Source: Oikopleura dioica
Lineage: Eukaryota > Chordata > Appendicularia > Copelata > Oikopleuridae
Assembly (NCBI GenBank): GCA_907165135.1
Contig: OU015566.1
Span: 4,590,501-4,654,500, forward strand
Direction of reading: 5' to 3'
Length of the DNA: 64,000 bases
Of the stretch, positions 44,040-54,954 are shown piece after piece; within the stretch, counting starts at the first letter, position 1; every line of letters starts with the position of its first letter. The notes below the pieces were generated by a model. It made no database searches. It worked only from the letters and a program-made list of their open reading frames with translations, and was not told the origin of the DNA. Made by a program: the position numbers and the translations under genes.

Positions 44040-44949
44040 GATGCCCCATCATCAGCAAAAGAAAGAAGACGGTTTCTTCAAAAAAGCGCGAAAGAAGAAG
44101 TTTCCAATGTTTTCTTTCAACGAATGAAATGGGGCGAAATGATCAATCCAGACGACTACAAAACGCACGAGCTAATTCCTGAAAGTGATCCTTCAAATGA
44201 CGATTTAGCTGGAAAAGAACAGTCTGTTACTTTTGGCCGTCACAATCCTAAGAAAAAAGCTGAGGAAGAGGAAAAAATGCCGACAAAGTGTATCAAATCA
44301 CGAGAACAGGTTACTTTTCTCTATTTTTTCGTCCGGTCATTCAAAATTTCAGGTTTCAATTAGATGCAACTTCGAATTCATCGATTTTAAGTCGACGGCG
44401 AATCTTAACTTCACATCCTGTCGACTTTCAAGCCAAAAGAATTGATCCTTTTTCGCACGAAAGAAAAGTACAAGGACAAGCTCATCAAATAGAGAGTCCA
44501 GGAAATAAAAATTTATATGCAAGTGGTAAGTTCTTTCTTCTATCTGCCAGAATTTCATGGACACTTTTCTAGCATCACGAATTTATCGACGCGACAAAGG
44601 AAAGCTTCATCTACCAGCTGAAATCGAAGGATTCTCTTTTGAGCAACTTGAATTTTGTTCGTGTTGGAAGCAAAGATATCGAAGTCGCGAGAATTAGAGG
44701 AAGAGTGCCCGGTCGACTCGAGCTGCAGGAAGAGTCCGATGAGCCGAGAAAGCTGGAAATTGATGATATTCCAACTTTACAGGTAAAGAAAAGAGAAAAA
44801 TTGTCTGTTCTCAACTGTTTTTGTAGCCCGTTTCAAATACCTACTCGAGTGGGCACGATACTTTCTTCATAAAAGATACAAAGCTTACAGATCTCAAGTC
44901 AAAGCTAATCGTAATGGACATGCAAGCCGAGTTTATTTGTAAGATGTGA
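44040..44949 (+). pseudogene. CPSF2-like C-terminal fragment
   Basis: CPSF2 (CPSF100) is a catalytically inactive partner of the mRNA 3'-end nuclease. The plus strand reads KWGEMINPDDY, then MPTKCI before an intron, then an FEFIDF region, an exon with FIDATKESFIYQLKSKDSLL, and lastly SGHDTFFIKDTKLTDLKSKLI ending at a stop near 44949. These match the CPSF2 C-terminal half in order. The metallo-beta-lactamase and beta-CASP domains are missing, a stop interrupts the frame near 44492, and the true C-terminus is absent. So this looks like a truncated copy. Confidence 0.55.
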
Positions 44950-45119
44950 TCTTTACAAGCCCACCGACGCTACTACCAATCCTTCACTTGTTCTCGCTGC
45001 AATGAAACTTGAAGATAATTTCTATGATAAGCACATCGAAGCCGCTGCCGAATACGCTAAGAAAGCCGAAGGAGACGACAAACTCGCCATTCCCGCTCTC
45101 GATCAGTGCTTGGCCACGT

Positions 45120-45900
45120 GGACGGTTACTATCCGGTCTTTCGAGGTTATCGAGTGAAAGTGGCTGATTTGAACACGCGCATCTCAAAGTACGAGCTAGA
45201 GAAGGAATTGGATCGCTATGGAAAGATTATTGATCTCATTCTCATCCGTCGCTGCCCAACCGTTTGCTTTATCGTCTACAAACACAGGTACAGTCTTAAA
45301 AAACCGTTTTGAAGTTAATTTTCTTGGTCTTGTCCCCTAAAACTCGCGTTTAGCAATGACGCAAGAAACGCTGCCAGAAAATTGCATAACCTTTCGATTT
45401 GGTCAACCCGTTTGCGCGCTGAACTGGCGAAACCGAGCGGCAAGTCGAGGTAAGGATTATTTTCTCGGCGGCAAAGCACCCAGAAATTAAAAGTGCAGGG
45501 GTGACGTTGATTTAAGAGTGAACGATTGCACGATCCTACGATTAGTTCACCACTTTACGAGAGCGATACTGTAGTCTCTGTCTGTCTAATTCGCCTTTTC
45601 GAAAACTCGCGCCAAATCGAAAAGCAGACACGCCACTTACGATTCTTAAAAGGGCGATACGAATTTACGAGAGAATTAGCAAGTGCCGAAAAGAGACGGT
45701 CACCGAAAGAGTCTCAAAAGTCGCCCAATTCACGAGTGTTCAATTATCTAATGGAAATTTTAGAGGACGTTCTCGCTCGCCACGGCGGAGACGATCTCGC
45801 TCTCCTCGGCGGCGGTCTTTTTCGGGGATCGAAGACGTCGACGCTCAAGATCACACTCTCGAAGACGGTCTGACTCACGGCGCCGCTCAAGATCGACATA
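45120..45900 (+). CDS. SR-type splicing factor-like (RRM plus RS region), possibly broken
   Basis: An RRM is split by an intron: YRVKVADLNTRISKYEL, ELDRYGKIIDL and CFIVYKH before about 45286, and NDARNAARKLHNLSIW after 45352. Downstream near 45770-45900 the DNA encodes Arg-Ser dipeptides in two different frames (SPRRRRSRSPRRRS, then RRRSRSHSRRRSDS), switching by one nucleotide near 45828. The RNP motifs are weak. In SR proteins RRM and RS lie in one frame, so a frameshift or an unseen small intron is implied. The exon boundary upstream is not resolved. Confidence 0.45.
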
Positions 45901-45934
45901 GTGTACTATCGATCACGATTTCTTCTGGACCGAT

Positions 45935-46978
45935 CCTATGCCTTGAAGGTACCTACCATTGAAAATCTCAACTCACAAATTCCTAGAAACGCTAAGCAAA
46001 CTTCACAAATCGCTCTTCGACTTCTCCGAATCACTTCCTCAGCAAATGAAATACGCCCAGCATTCCGCCGCGATAAAGCCCGCTTTTACCAGACTTATCT
46101 ATCGAGTCTTTTGATTCTCAGCAAAAGTTCATTCAATTCTTCGCTACTGTAAATTGTTGCTTCAGTAAAACAAAAAAGCGAACATAAGAAACATTATCAT
46201 TGATAATAAACTTGACAGATACAACCTCAAAACTTTCTATAGAGTATATTTACACAACTTTATAAATAGAAAGACAAGATCATATCCATTTTGGCAGGTT
46301 TTCATGACTCTTAGATGCCCTAAAACTTTTTCTATTGAAACTTTTAAAACTTGCCCCCCAGTTCTTCGCGTTTTTCTTGGATAGCGTTTTTTTACATCAT
46401 CAAATCAATTTTCAAGGCATCCAAAAAGCCTTTGATGAATCTGCCTCTTTTTCTTCGCTAAATTTCTTTCCTGCGCTTTTAGTTCAATATCAGTCGGAAC
46501 TTGATCCCCCAAGAAGACGGAGATAATTCGCATTCATTAATAAGTGTATTTGAATTGCAGTACAGTGTAATCGCGATTGAATAATTACTTATTCAGCTTC
46601 ATTTGATTTTAAGAAAAATAATGTTCAAAATTGCTCTCTTTTTTTTACTTGCATTTGAATCATTTTCAAAAAGTACTCATCATGTTTTTCCTGCAAGTTA
46701 TAAAAGCCCCACTCACCAAAAGAGGGCGTCTAGAGCAGCTATTTTTAGAGCTTTTATATCCCACCAAGAGGTCACGCTATTTTTAGTAACATTTGGTTCG
46801 ATTTGCCTAGGACTTCGCCCCTTCCTTGGTCTAAATTCTATTCGCAATTAAAGTCGAAAAGAATAATACAAGATCAATTGAAATTTTATTACAGCTTTTT
46901 TGATTTAATAACTATTTGGATTGACAGGAAAGTCTCATTGTTTGGGACGTAGCTCTTCTGCATGCTAAGCGATTTAAA
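45935..46978. other. stretch between the SR-like locus and TFIIB
   Basis: A coding-like exon at about 45992-46130 (LSKLHKSLFDFSESLPQQMK) has an AG acceptor, but no family was recognised. The rest is AT-rich with short hydrophobic frames near 46600 and no supported gene. Confidence 0.35.
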
Positions 46979-47964
46979 TTAACTTGATCGTAGATTTTGT
47001 CTTACTGGAAGCATCTCCTTGTACATTTGATGGATGGTAACTTCAGAAACACCAGTAACGTCACTGATTTCCTTGGCGGTTTTTCTTGTTTTTGATGTCT
47101 GAACCTCAAGAAGTTGTCTCAAATATAACTTTTTACCTGTGAGGCCATGTAAATTGCCGCTGCGGCAAGAGAAATCGGGGATCTACCTTCTGCCAAATCC
47201 AACTCGACGGATCGCTTGGCAATTTTAGTTGAAACAGCCTCGACTTGCTAAACAAGCGAGATATTGAAAAATTGATTGCAAAATATACTTTTGTGAGGTT
47301 GAGCGAAAAGCAAAAACGCATCATGAAGTCTTCTGACGAGATAGTTTTCACAGTTTTTTCGAGAGTTTTGATGATCCACTTGAAGCAGCGACCAATTTCT
47401 TTCTTCGAAACCGTACAAACAGCGCAGATTTCCTTCAGATCAATCAGGTTTCGATTTATTCTGATTATACCTTGAATGTGCGCGGAGCTCCTATTTGTCG
47501 ACAGGCAACATAAAGACAAGCTCCGGCGATAGCTTCGTGTGACTTTTGTCCTGCTTGATCGTAAATTTCCTTGAAATTGACTTTTGCCTGATCCAGAACT
47601 GATCCAGAAATATTCAAACGATGAGCCATAGCCCTTGATATTGTAACTTTTGCTCAAATTATGATTTTGTTGTACTCAATATTTCGATATGCCGCTAGAA
47701 GGGCTCGATCAGTAGCGTTCATGCGAGCTCGGTACTCCTCGTTGACAGTTCTCAGATCAGTCGACAGATATCGGTTTTCAATTTCACCGACTCGGGAAGA
47801 TCTCCATTCACTACTTTCTTGTTTTTTTTTTTCAAATTCTACTCAAACCTTTTCACATCAATCATTCTGTCGCCCACAACGAGTCCGCATTCAGTGCAAA
47901 TTACATCGCCTGCTCGGTAATCGTCAACTAAAGCTGCTCCTGGATGATACGGACATTCAAACAT
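46979..47964 (-). CDS. GTF2B: general transcription factor TFIIB
   Basis: TFIIB positions RNA polymerase II on promoters. The minus strand starts with the zinc ribbon ([17 protein letters not shown] and [10 protein letters not shown], Cys/His ligands kept). It continues with SEWR, then [62 protein letters not shown], a second cyclin-like repeat with [19 protein letters not shown], and [23 protein letters not shown], ending at 46979. Short introns separate the pieces. It is diverged (the B-linker region is shortened) but has no clear break. The annotated start may be preceded by a short exon because an AG lies directly before it. It faces the acidic ORF at 48099 head-to-tail with 135 nt between. 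Confidence 0.88.
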
Positions 47965-48098
47965 GCTGAAAAAAGAGGCGACATGATTCAAAAAAATTAG
48001 TTTATTTCATTCATTTTGCAGAGGAAAAGTGGTGCACAGGATAAAAAAAAACATTAATAATGTTACATTATTCTTCTTTGTCTTCGTTGTTGCTCTCT

Positions 48099-48506
48099 TC
48101 AGAAATCGTAGTCGTGTCGAATCTCGCCATTCATCAAGGCCTCTCTGATGAGCTCGTCCCGGGCTTCTGGCCAGTTAAGCGGTCGCTCAATCAGCATGAT
48201 GTCTGGATCGTTGAGGACGATGATCTCCATGTCGTCGTCGCTGGAAGAGATGATGATCACTTCATTGTCATCGCTGATTTCGATAACAGAGGAGTCGCTT
48301 GAGTCGGCGTCGTGATCGTGCTCGGTGTCGTTTTGCTCGGCGTTTTGTGTGTAGTCTTGACAGTCGCAGTCCATGTCATCAGAAGGAGGAGGGGTTGGAT
48401 TGTAGTCTACGGTCTCCAGAGAGACGTCGAGGTCAATGTCGACGAGTGATGGCGATTGAGCCGGGTAGACATACATATCGGAATCGGTTTCCCAGCGATC
48501 AGACAT
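48099..48506 (-). CDS. acidic protein with SUMO-interaction-like motifs
   Basis: About 135 residues starting MSDRWETDSD. The middle contains three hydrophobic cores next to acidic/Ser runs: VIEISDD, VIIISSSDDD and EIIVLNDPD. This is the pattern of SUMO-interaction motifs (V/I-x-V/I-V/I beside acidic or Ser residues). The C-terminus is a short amphipathic part (WPEARDELIREALMNG). No family is recognised. It is divergent from the plus-strand gene at 48847, sharing a promoter region with two E2F-like sites. Its position suggests an early, regulatory role in the element; this is inference. Confidence 0.6.
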   Translation of the reverse strand: MSDRWETDSDMYVYPAQSPSLVDIDLDVSLETVDYNPTPPPSDDMDCDCQDYTQNAEQNDTEHDHDADSSDSSVIEISDDNEVIIISSSDDDMEIIVLNDPDIMLIERPLNWPEARDELIREALMNGEIRHDYDF

Positions 48507-48601
48507 TCTGGTTTGAAGGTTTTTGTTTTCTTGAAAGTAGAATTTTTTTTTTGACTGAATGACCATTTTTGGGTGTGGTTATATTCAGAAGCTCCAGACG
48601 C

Positions 48602-48642
48602 TTTGGCGCCAATCAGTTGGATCGATCTAAGCTGGCGCCAAT
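48602..48642. promoter_or_regulatory. two E2F-like TTGGCGCCAA sites in a divergent promoter
   Basis: TTTGGCGCCAAT (48602-48613) and TGGCGCCAAT (48633-48642) lie between the divergent starts at 48506 (-) and 48847 (+). The shared core GGCGCC with TTT/CCAAT flanks fits E2F sites overlapping CCAAT boxes. Binding is inferred from the sequence only. Confidence 0.45.
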
Positions 48643-48846
48643 GTACAATCGGAAATACTAATCTGATTTTAGTGAAGCGATCAGCGGGGGATTAGACTGC
48701 ATCTGTTCCCAGAATCGGCAGATAGGCCTTAGATTTCCGCCGGATATGTTTGTATAATTGACTTTTCACGGCTTAGCTTCACTCAACCATGGAGAAAATG
48801 GTATATAAGTAGCTCTTAACTCACTAATCTCATCAAATCCAGCAAT

Positions 48847-49122
48847 ATGCCTAAATTCGAAGTTTCTGGCTTTTCTGTCCGAGTTTCCAAAACCTACGGG
48901 TTTTTCGTCACCATCACCGGAACTTGCGCGAATCGAGACGAGCCTATCAAGCTCAAGAAATTCTTCAAGAAAGATGCCTTTGCCGAAGTTCTCCCCGACC
49001 TTGTCGCTGGAGAAATGAACGTGGTCATCATTGGCCGCCGCAACCAGACTGACTTCGAAGCTCGAAACAACATCCAGTACTACGACTTTGTCCTCGAAGA
49101 CATGGACTGGACCGACATGTAA
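48847..49122 (+). CDS. small protein of unknown function in the Polinton
   Basis: A 91-residue single-exon frame starts MPKFEVSGFSVRVS and has strong alternating beta-strand character (YGFFVTITGTCANR, GEMNVVIIGRR, YYDFVLEDMDW). It ends with an acidic tail, a form seen in single-stranded-DNA-binding proteins with OB folds. That similarity is only structural impression, not a family match. AATAAA follows at about 49208. It is one of two plus-strand genes in the element. Confidence 0.6.
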   Translation: MPKFEVSGFSVRVSKTYGFFVTITGTCANRDEPIKLKKFFKKDAFAEVLPDLVAGEMNVVIIGRRNQTDFEARNNIQYYDFVLEDMDWTDM

Positions 49123-49219
49123 CTCACAATTCTCTGCGAAACCTCCCTCTCTCTTGTCACGTGGTGTTTTTTCTTGCGCTTTTTTTTTGTGTGCTTTTAT
49201 TTCCAGAAATAAACTTTTC

Positions 49220-49765
49220 TCATTGTAATTTTTCAATGTATATGTTGCAGGTCAATAATTTTCGCAGTTGATAGCCAGATTCATTATAATGACTTTGATT
49301 GCAGTGAGATCTTGAAACAAGATCAGGAATTTCTGACATAGGAGGAAGTTCGTTGACGAATTTTTCAAAAGAGATATCATCTTTGATCAGATTGATGTCC
49401 ATCGGTAGACTAGTGCTGCGCTGCGCCCAAGAGTACCGAAATCTCGCCGATTCATCGGCAGCATCTGGTTTTTCAAGAAGAAAGGAAAAGTCTATCAGAA
49501 GACGAAATGGTGGGGCCAAAAACTCGATTAGTTCCATCAGGATTTCTTTCATGTCGAAATTAGAATCAACAAGGAAAATCAGTATTGCATTTTCCACAAT
49601 TCTGTTTGGTTTCGGCGGGTTGATAATGAGATAATTTCTCAGCTGCCGCAAATTTCCGATCTCTTCGAAAAAATCTAACTCGTCACGCTCAAGTTCGAGT
49701 TCTTGACTTCCAAAAAGAGAAGGCATTTTTTGCAACTCATTTCTCTCGGAAAAATTGAAAGGCAT
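49220..49765 (-). CDS. unknown protein downstream of the Polinton polymerase
   Basis: A 181-codon minus-strand frame starting MPFNFSERNEL. It is moderately acidic, with helical segments (LRQLRNYLIIN, ENAILIFLVD, ELIEFLAPPFRLLIDFSF) and a Ser/His/Asn-rich C-terminus. It lies 60 nt downstream of the polymerase stop on the same strand, and its 3' end overlaps the region of the plus-strand gene's polyadenylation signal. No recognised domain. Confidence 0.5.
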   Translation of the reverse strand: MPFNFSERNELQKMPSLFGSQELELERDELDFFEEIGNLRQLRNYLIINPPKPNRIVENAILIFLVDSNFDMKEILMELIEFLAPPFRLLIDFSFLLEKPDAADESARFRYSWAQRSTSLPMDINLIKDDISFEKFVNELPPMSEIPDLVSRSHCNQSHYNESGYQLRKLLTCNIYIEKLQ

Positions 49766-49824
49766 TATATTTCAATTGAAAGATTTGAGCAGTTTTAAAG
49801 GAAATTCATCACGCATGAGTAATT

Positions 49825-52800
49825 TTAGAGAAGTTTACCGTCCTTTGAAAGTGGAGTGCACGTTATCTTATCGTTATTTACATACAGTTTAAAAAATACA
49901 TCGCTAAGAAGTCTTTTTGATGTAGAAGTTCGGCAAACTAAGCCGTTTGAAGGTTGACGCCGCAGAGCGGTCAGCTGGAACTTGTTTTCTTCAAGATTTA
50001 CTCCCTTGAGGCAATTCAGCATCGCTTCGAATTCGATTTCAACATTGTGTGGGATACCTTTTGATGATCGTTTGTTCACATCTTTTTCAGGATCAATTCC
50101 AAGATATAATTTATTTCCCAAAGCAATAAGAGCGCCGGATTCTGTTGACCATTCCGCTGAAATGATTTAATCTCTCTTAGTTATTTCGAAAACGCTCACT
50201 TTTCATAAGACCTGGAGTCTTGTCATTTCGCGTTGTATCTTCAATAACAAACCAATCTTGCCATTCCCGGAGAAACGCTTTTCGGAGATGCGGTTTGACA
50301 ATCGGCAGAAAGGTCGATGCAGTCTTTGATTTTCGAGTCTCTCCGGATGGAGCAGTCTTTGTCGTTGCTATCAAAATTTTAAGGGGATAAAAGCAAAGTT
50401 ATCTTACATATAGCGAGACTATCAGTATCGCAGTAGTTGAGCTTGAAACTGCCTTTTTCGAGATATTTGTGGAGGAAATCGTAAACGAATCTTAAAAAGA
50501 GCAATTTCGATTGCTGCAAAATGGCAACAGCCAGCACGACAGGCTTGTCGTCAAGAATCTTCGCTTTCTCCATCGTCACTTGAGAAAGCTCGTAATCTCC
50601 ATCTTCTCGGGTGAGCGGCTCCGAAAATTTGTAGTGCGGTTTCTGAGCTGCGCGCGCGACTTGATCCTCGTTGCAAAAATTAACTCGCGGACGATCCACA
50701 ATTTCCCCCATCTTTCCATACCCGCTTATTTGAACATAATTAACTACAATTTGAAGACGGCTTACCAATTCCCAACCGTTTTAAAAGCATTAGCAAGAGC
50801 GGCTTTCTTCTTCAGAATTGATTGTATGCGTCCCTCTGTGATCGACTCGCAAAATTCTCCAAGGCATTTGTCCGATCTATACTGTACAAATCGAGACACG
50901 TTCGAGATTTTTAGACCAAGAGACATGTAGAACTTGGCGAGCTTTGTTAAAATCAGCAGCTGCTTCCCATTGAAAGTCTGGACGACTGTCTCTTGTTCGA
51001 TCTTTCGATCTGCCATCTTTGCTCTTTCTTTCATGTAGGGCGAAACCAAATCTTCAGTTATTTTCATCCTTTGGATCACTGGCGGGAAATTCATGTGCTT
51101 GATTTCCGATGCGATGTCTTCAGGTGTATTTACATCGGCAACAATGAATCCAAAAACTTGATCATTTTTGATTTCATCAAGAAGATCACCCTCTGTATGT
51201 TGCTGGTACATTTTTCCCCAATGGCGAGAGCGCATCCGGATGTTCTGCTGTTTTTTACGTTTCCAAACGCATTCATGGATGAAAACAAGCGTGCCGCGTT
51301 CCATCAAGACATTTTTCTTTCGTTCCCAATTCTCATCAGCTTCTCCAGGCTTGCAATAAGGACAGCAAGAATGAAAAAAACAACCAAGAAACTCAAAAAA
51401 GTATTTCTTCTCGTCAACACAAGCGTATCCATCTATTGTCCAGTCAAACACTTGGAACTCACCGCGATAATATTGATGTTGAAGAGGAACACGTTCGCCA
51501 TTCTTCGAAACAAGTAGATCACTGTATTCATCAATATACGTAAGCCATTCCAAAGCCACCAGGCTGTTTCCTTTGGCCATAATTTGCTTACGGAAACTAT
51601 CACCTTCGCGAATCCAGCGTATTCCTTAATTTAAATTCTAAACCGTCGAACAATGATGATTACCTGGAGTTGTTGGCATTTCTTGATTTTGAGCATAAAG
51701 ATAGAGCGCATTGAAATCAAGAAATGTTATCTTTGTGAATCTGTCCCCGTTGGGCGCGTACTTTGCATTTTTCGGAGCAGGAACATCATCTCGTAGTTCA
51801 GTATATCGCGAGAAAACATTGACAAGGCCGCCGATAATGTTGCTGCGAAACAGTTCGTGTTCTTCAGTGCTCGTTATGCCGAAGGAGTCTTTATATATCT
51901 TAAGTCAAAATAAAAAATCAACTACTTACATGAAAACGGAGCTGTCTTTGAGTAGTAATTGAATAAGCAAATCATCGCATATTTCGGAAGGCTAAAGCAT
52001 AAAGACGGGTCGACTTTGAAAGCTTTAAAAAAGACTTTGAATTGAGATTCAATCGCTCTGGCAAATGGATTGACGTCAAGCATGTTGTAGTTCTGGAGCC
52101 AGTCGACCATGGAAGTTTGAGGGTTGTTTCTTTTCATTTCTTCAAATTTTCCTTTTTCTTCCAAGTAAAGATCGTGATCAATATTAACGTTCTTTAAATG
52201 AGAAAAGAAGCAGTCATAGTCGGGAAATTCGTGGCAGGTTTCAATCTCCGAAATTGAGTGAAACAGCTCGTACGGCCAGATTGACTTTGTTTCGCCGATT
52301 CCTGCTTGTTCCAGGTACTTTGCAAGTCCGATCGGCGAACCAAACAGCATGGCGTCTTTGAAAGCAAATTTATCCGTCGAAATCGAAAAGAAAGACGAGC
52401 CCTTTTTGATAACATTGAATGATTTTGAGTATCTTTTCTGCAAAAGAGGTATCAAATAAGGAGCCAAGACATTGCAGTCGAATTTGGCGGAGTTAAAGCC
52501 GTAAATATCCATGGAACAGTAACGCTTTAGTTCGTTAAGCAGAGACTGCAGCTTCATCTTTTCTTTTAGATTTTCTTCTTGAAATAAGGTTTTAGTCTGT
52601 AAAAAAAAATGTTTCTTACCGCTGTTGGTGAGTCCGTAAAGTTTTTCAAGAGCAACTGAAAATGCGGGTGGAAGAGACATTTCTGGCGACATGGTCAACC
52701 CTTCAATTGTAAGAACAAACTCTTCTACCATGTTCTCGGCATGAATTGATGAGTCTCCTTTACGCATGATGAACTTGTCGAAGCCAAAATTTGATCCGAT

Positions 52801-53912
52801 TCCAATCGACAAAAGTTTCAAAGATGAATGAATTTCAGTTTCTTGACGTTTATCTCCGAGTGGGCTCTCATAAGTTTCAATATCAAAAGTAACTTAACAT
52901 TATTATTTCAACTTATTCAGGCACGGCTTACCAAATTTCGTCTTTCGAAAAGACTTGTATTTTTCTTCGAGGAGTCCCAATTTTACTAGCTCGCTGATCG
53001 GATTGATATTCTTTCCATATGCTTTGAGAGTCGGTTCAATTTCTCGATTGGCTCTTTTCCTGCAGATAGCTTCATGTGCATCGCGAGTGTCAGCTTTTAC
53101 GAAAGTCATATTGCAGTTTGTATTGCTACATCGGTAGATATTTGACTTGAACGCTATAAATATGTCAGGAAAAGTCTCAAAGAAATTTTAAAAAAACCAT
53201 TTGTGTTGTAGACAACAAAGATTCGCGAGGGCTCATCTTTTTTCACAAACAAGTAAAGCGGTTCCTCGACCTTGGGATTCTTGACCCGAAATCGTCCTAT
53301 TCTTTGAAAGGCGACTCGCTTCTTCAATTGAAATTGATTCGAGTTTGTGTAGAGAATGATTTCACGCCTGATTTCTTTAGCAATGGTAAAGTAATTATCG
53401 GGAGAAAAAGGTCCATGATAATTGAAGAATTTGAGATCCGGCATTTCAATAGCAAAATCTGCTATTCGTTCAAATCGTTTTTCCATCATCTGTAATGATT
53501 TGACCAGCATAAAGTACGGAATCGGGTGGAATAAAACTTTTCCATTTGAGACAATCTCGTAATAGCAAGTCTTTGGTGACCAGAATGCCTCAAGCGTGAA
53601 TTGGTATTTCCCAGTTTTGTTTTTATCGTAAGCTTTTTCTATTTGAATAAATTTGAGGGTATAATGCTCTTCGAATTCTTGTTTTGTTGACAATGGACAG
53701 TCCCTGGAGAGATTACGAACGTAGTTTACAAAACCGGCGCTTGTAAGTAATCCATCGCTGTCAAAAAATATCTGGTAAGGTGTCTCTGAGCGTAAGAGTT
53801 CCCCAATTATCAAAAAAGGGGAAACATTCTCTACTGTTACATTGAATTTTCTCATGAGAGTCTGAGCTTGAGAGATGCTTTTATTGCTAGGAAATAAGGT
53901 CAATTGTATCAC
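49825..53912 (-). CDS. protein-primed family B DNA polymerase (Polinton pPolB)
   Basis: Replicates the element from protein-capped ends. The gene is split by small introns. The N-terminal region (53912 to about 53200) is followed by a C2-H-C zinc-finger-like CSNTNC..H....C. Then come the proofreading exonuclease motifs: TFDIET (ExoI), FNSAKFDCN (ExoII) and YNMLDVN (ExoIII). Polymerase motif A reads DFNALYL instead of DxxSLYP; a TPR region follows with VDEKKYFFEFLGCFFH. Motif B reads KTVGNCGYGK across a junction near 50762, and motif C is YCDTDS. A C-terminal KRSSKGIP-type block precedes the stop at 49825. The start is uncertain; Met at 53855 is an alternative to the non-ATG start at 53912. 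No stop interrupts the conserved motifs. Confidence 0.88.
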
Positions 53913-53942
53913 CAGTGTTTATTGATAAAAGATTGGGAGCAG

Positions 53943-54826
53943 TCAAACAATAGGAAAAAGGTCAAAAGTGGCAGAAAAGAAAAGAAATCGCAAGAAAAGG
54001 AGTAACAAAAAAGGAGTGAGAATAAGAAGGAATGACAGAAAAAAGTGTTTCGTGGAGAAGAGTTTATCATTGTTTCTTTGCTGGTGTTTCTAAATATCAT
54101 CAGTGTTTGAAAATAAAGAAAACGCTTACTTGGAAAGAGTCGTCGAGGCTTCATTCGTCTTGGAACAGGATTCTTTCGTTTGATTTTCCTTGCAGACTCG
54201 ATAGGGTGCATTGTGTGAGCTGTCTCCACCATTTGTTCGAGAACAACGTAGTCAGAATTGGATGGTTCAGTGGATCCTTCGAAGAAGACCTCGAGGTCAT
54301 CATCGCTCGGTATGTTGATGGCAATTGATGAGTTCGATGTTGCGTGAAGCCGTTCAAATCTAGGAACGACCATTTCCACTTCAGTTTGAGTTGATGCGTC
54401 TCGCATAATAGGCTCGTCCTCGTTGTCATCGTTACATTGCTCGCATTGACAGTCGTCTTCAGACATGGCAGAGCTGGAGTCGTCGGAGCTGTATTGCTCG
54501 GCGCTGTCTGCTACGATTTGCCCTGGTAATGGAGCCCATTCTGGATCAGCGGTCATGTCGGAGTCCGAAGAGTGGAGGGAGACGCTTTCATCATCATTAT
54601 CAGCAAGGATCATGTTCTCAATGAGTTGAACTCCATCATTATCGAAGTCGAGATTGTCTGCAAGCTCTCCTAAATGAAACTATAGAAAAGGTTTGAAATT
54701 ATCTAACTCACTTGTTAGTTTGTTGAAGTCATCAGCGTATTCAACTGGAACATGATCGGCTTCCTCAGCGTACTCGAGTGCTATTTCATACAATCGGAGA
54801 TTGTAAATTTTAGAAGTAGCAACCAT
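53943..54826 (-). CDS. acidic protein with predicted C-terminal membrane anchor
   Basis: Start Met at 54826 (MVATSKIYNLRLYE). The second exon begins after an intron near 54700. It is very acidic and Ser-rich (QCEQCNDDNEDE) with SIM-like AINIPSDDDLEVFF and YVVLEQ, then a basic patch (KIKRKNPVPRRMKPRR). A GTAAG donor at 54128 and an AG acceptor near 54084 lead, in phase, to a strongly hydrophobic run (LTPFLLLLFLRFLFF) close to the stop at 53943. This would make it a tail-anchored protein with an acidic cytosolic domain. It lies immediately upstream of the polymerase on the same strand and has no known family. Confidence 0.5.
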
Positions 54827-54954
54827 TTTATCGGCTATTTTTTTTAGATTGTTCATTTCAACTGATGACCTGCTTTTGAAATTTGCGGTTAAATACGAGA
54901 GTTTATGGTTCAGTTGAATCGCAATTTATTCGGGAAAACAAGATTACAGGTCAC

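Noticed and set aside
48847..49122. Firm annotation as single-stranded-DNA-binding protein
   Set aside because: Only a structural impression; no conserved motif was recognised, so it stays unknown.
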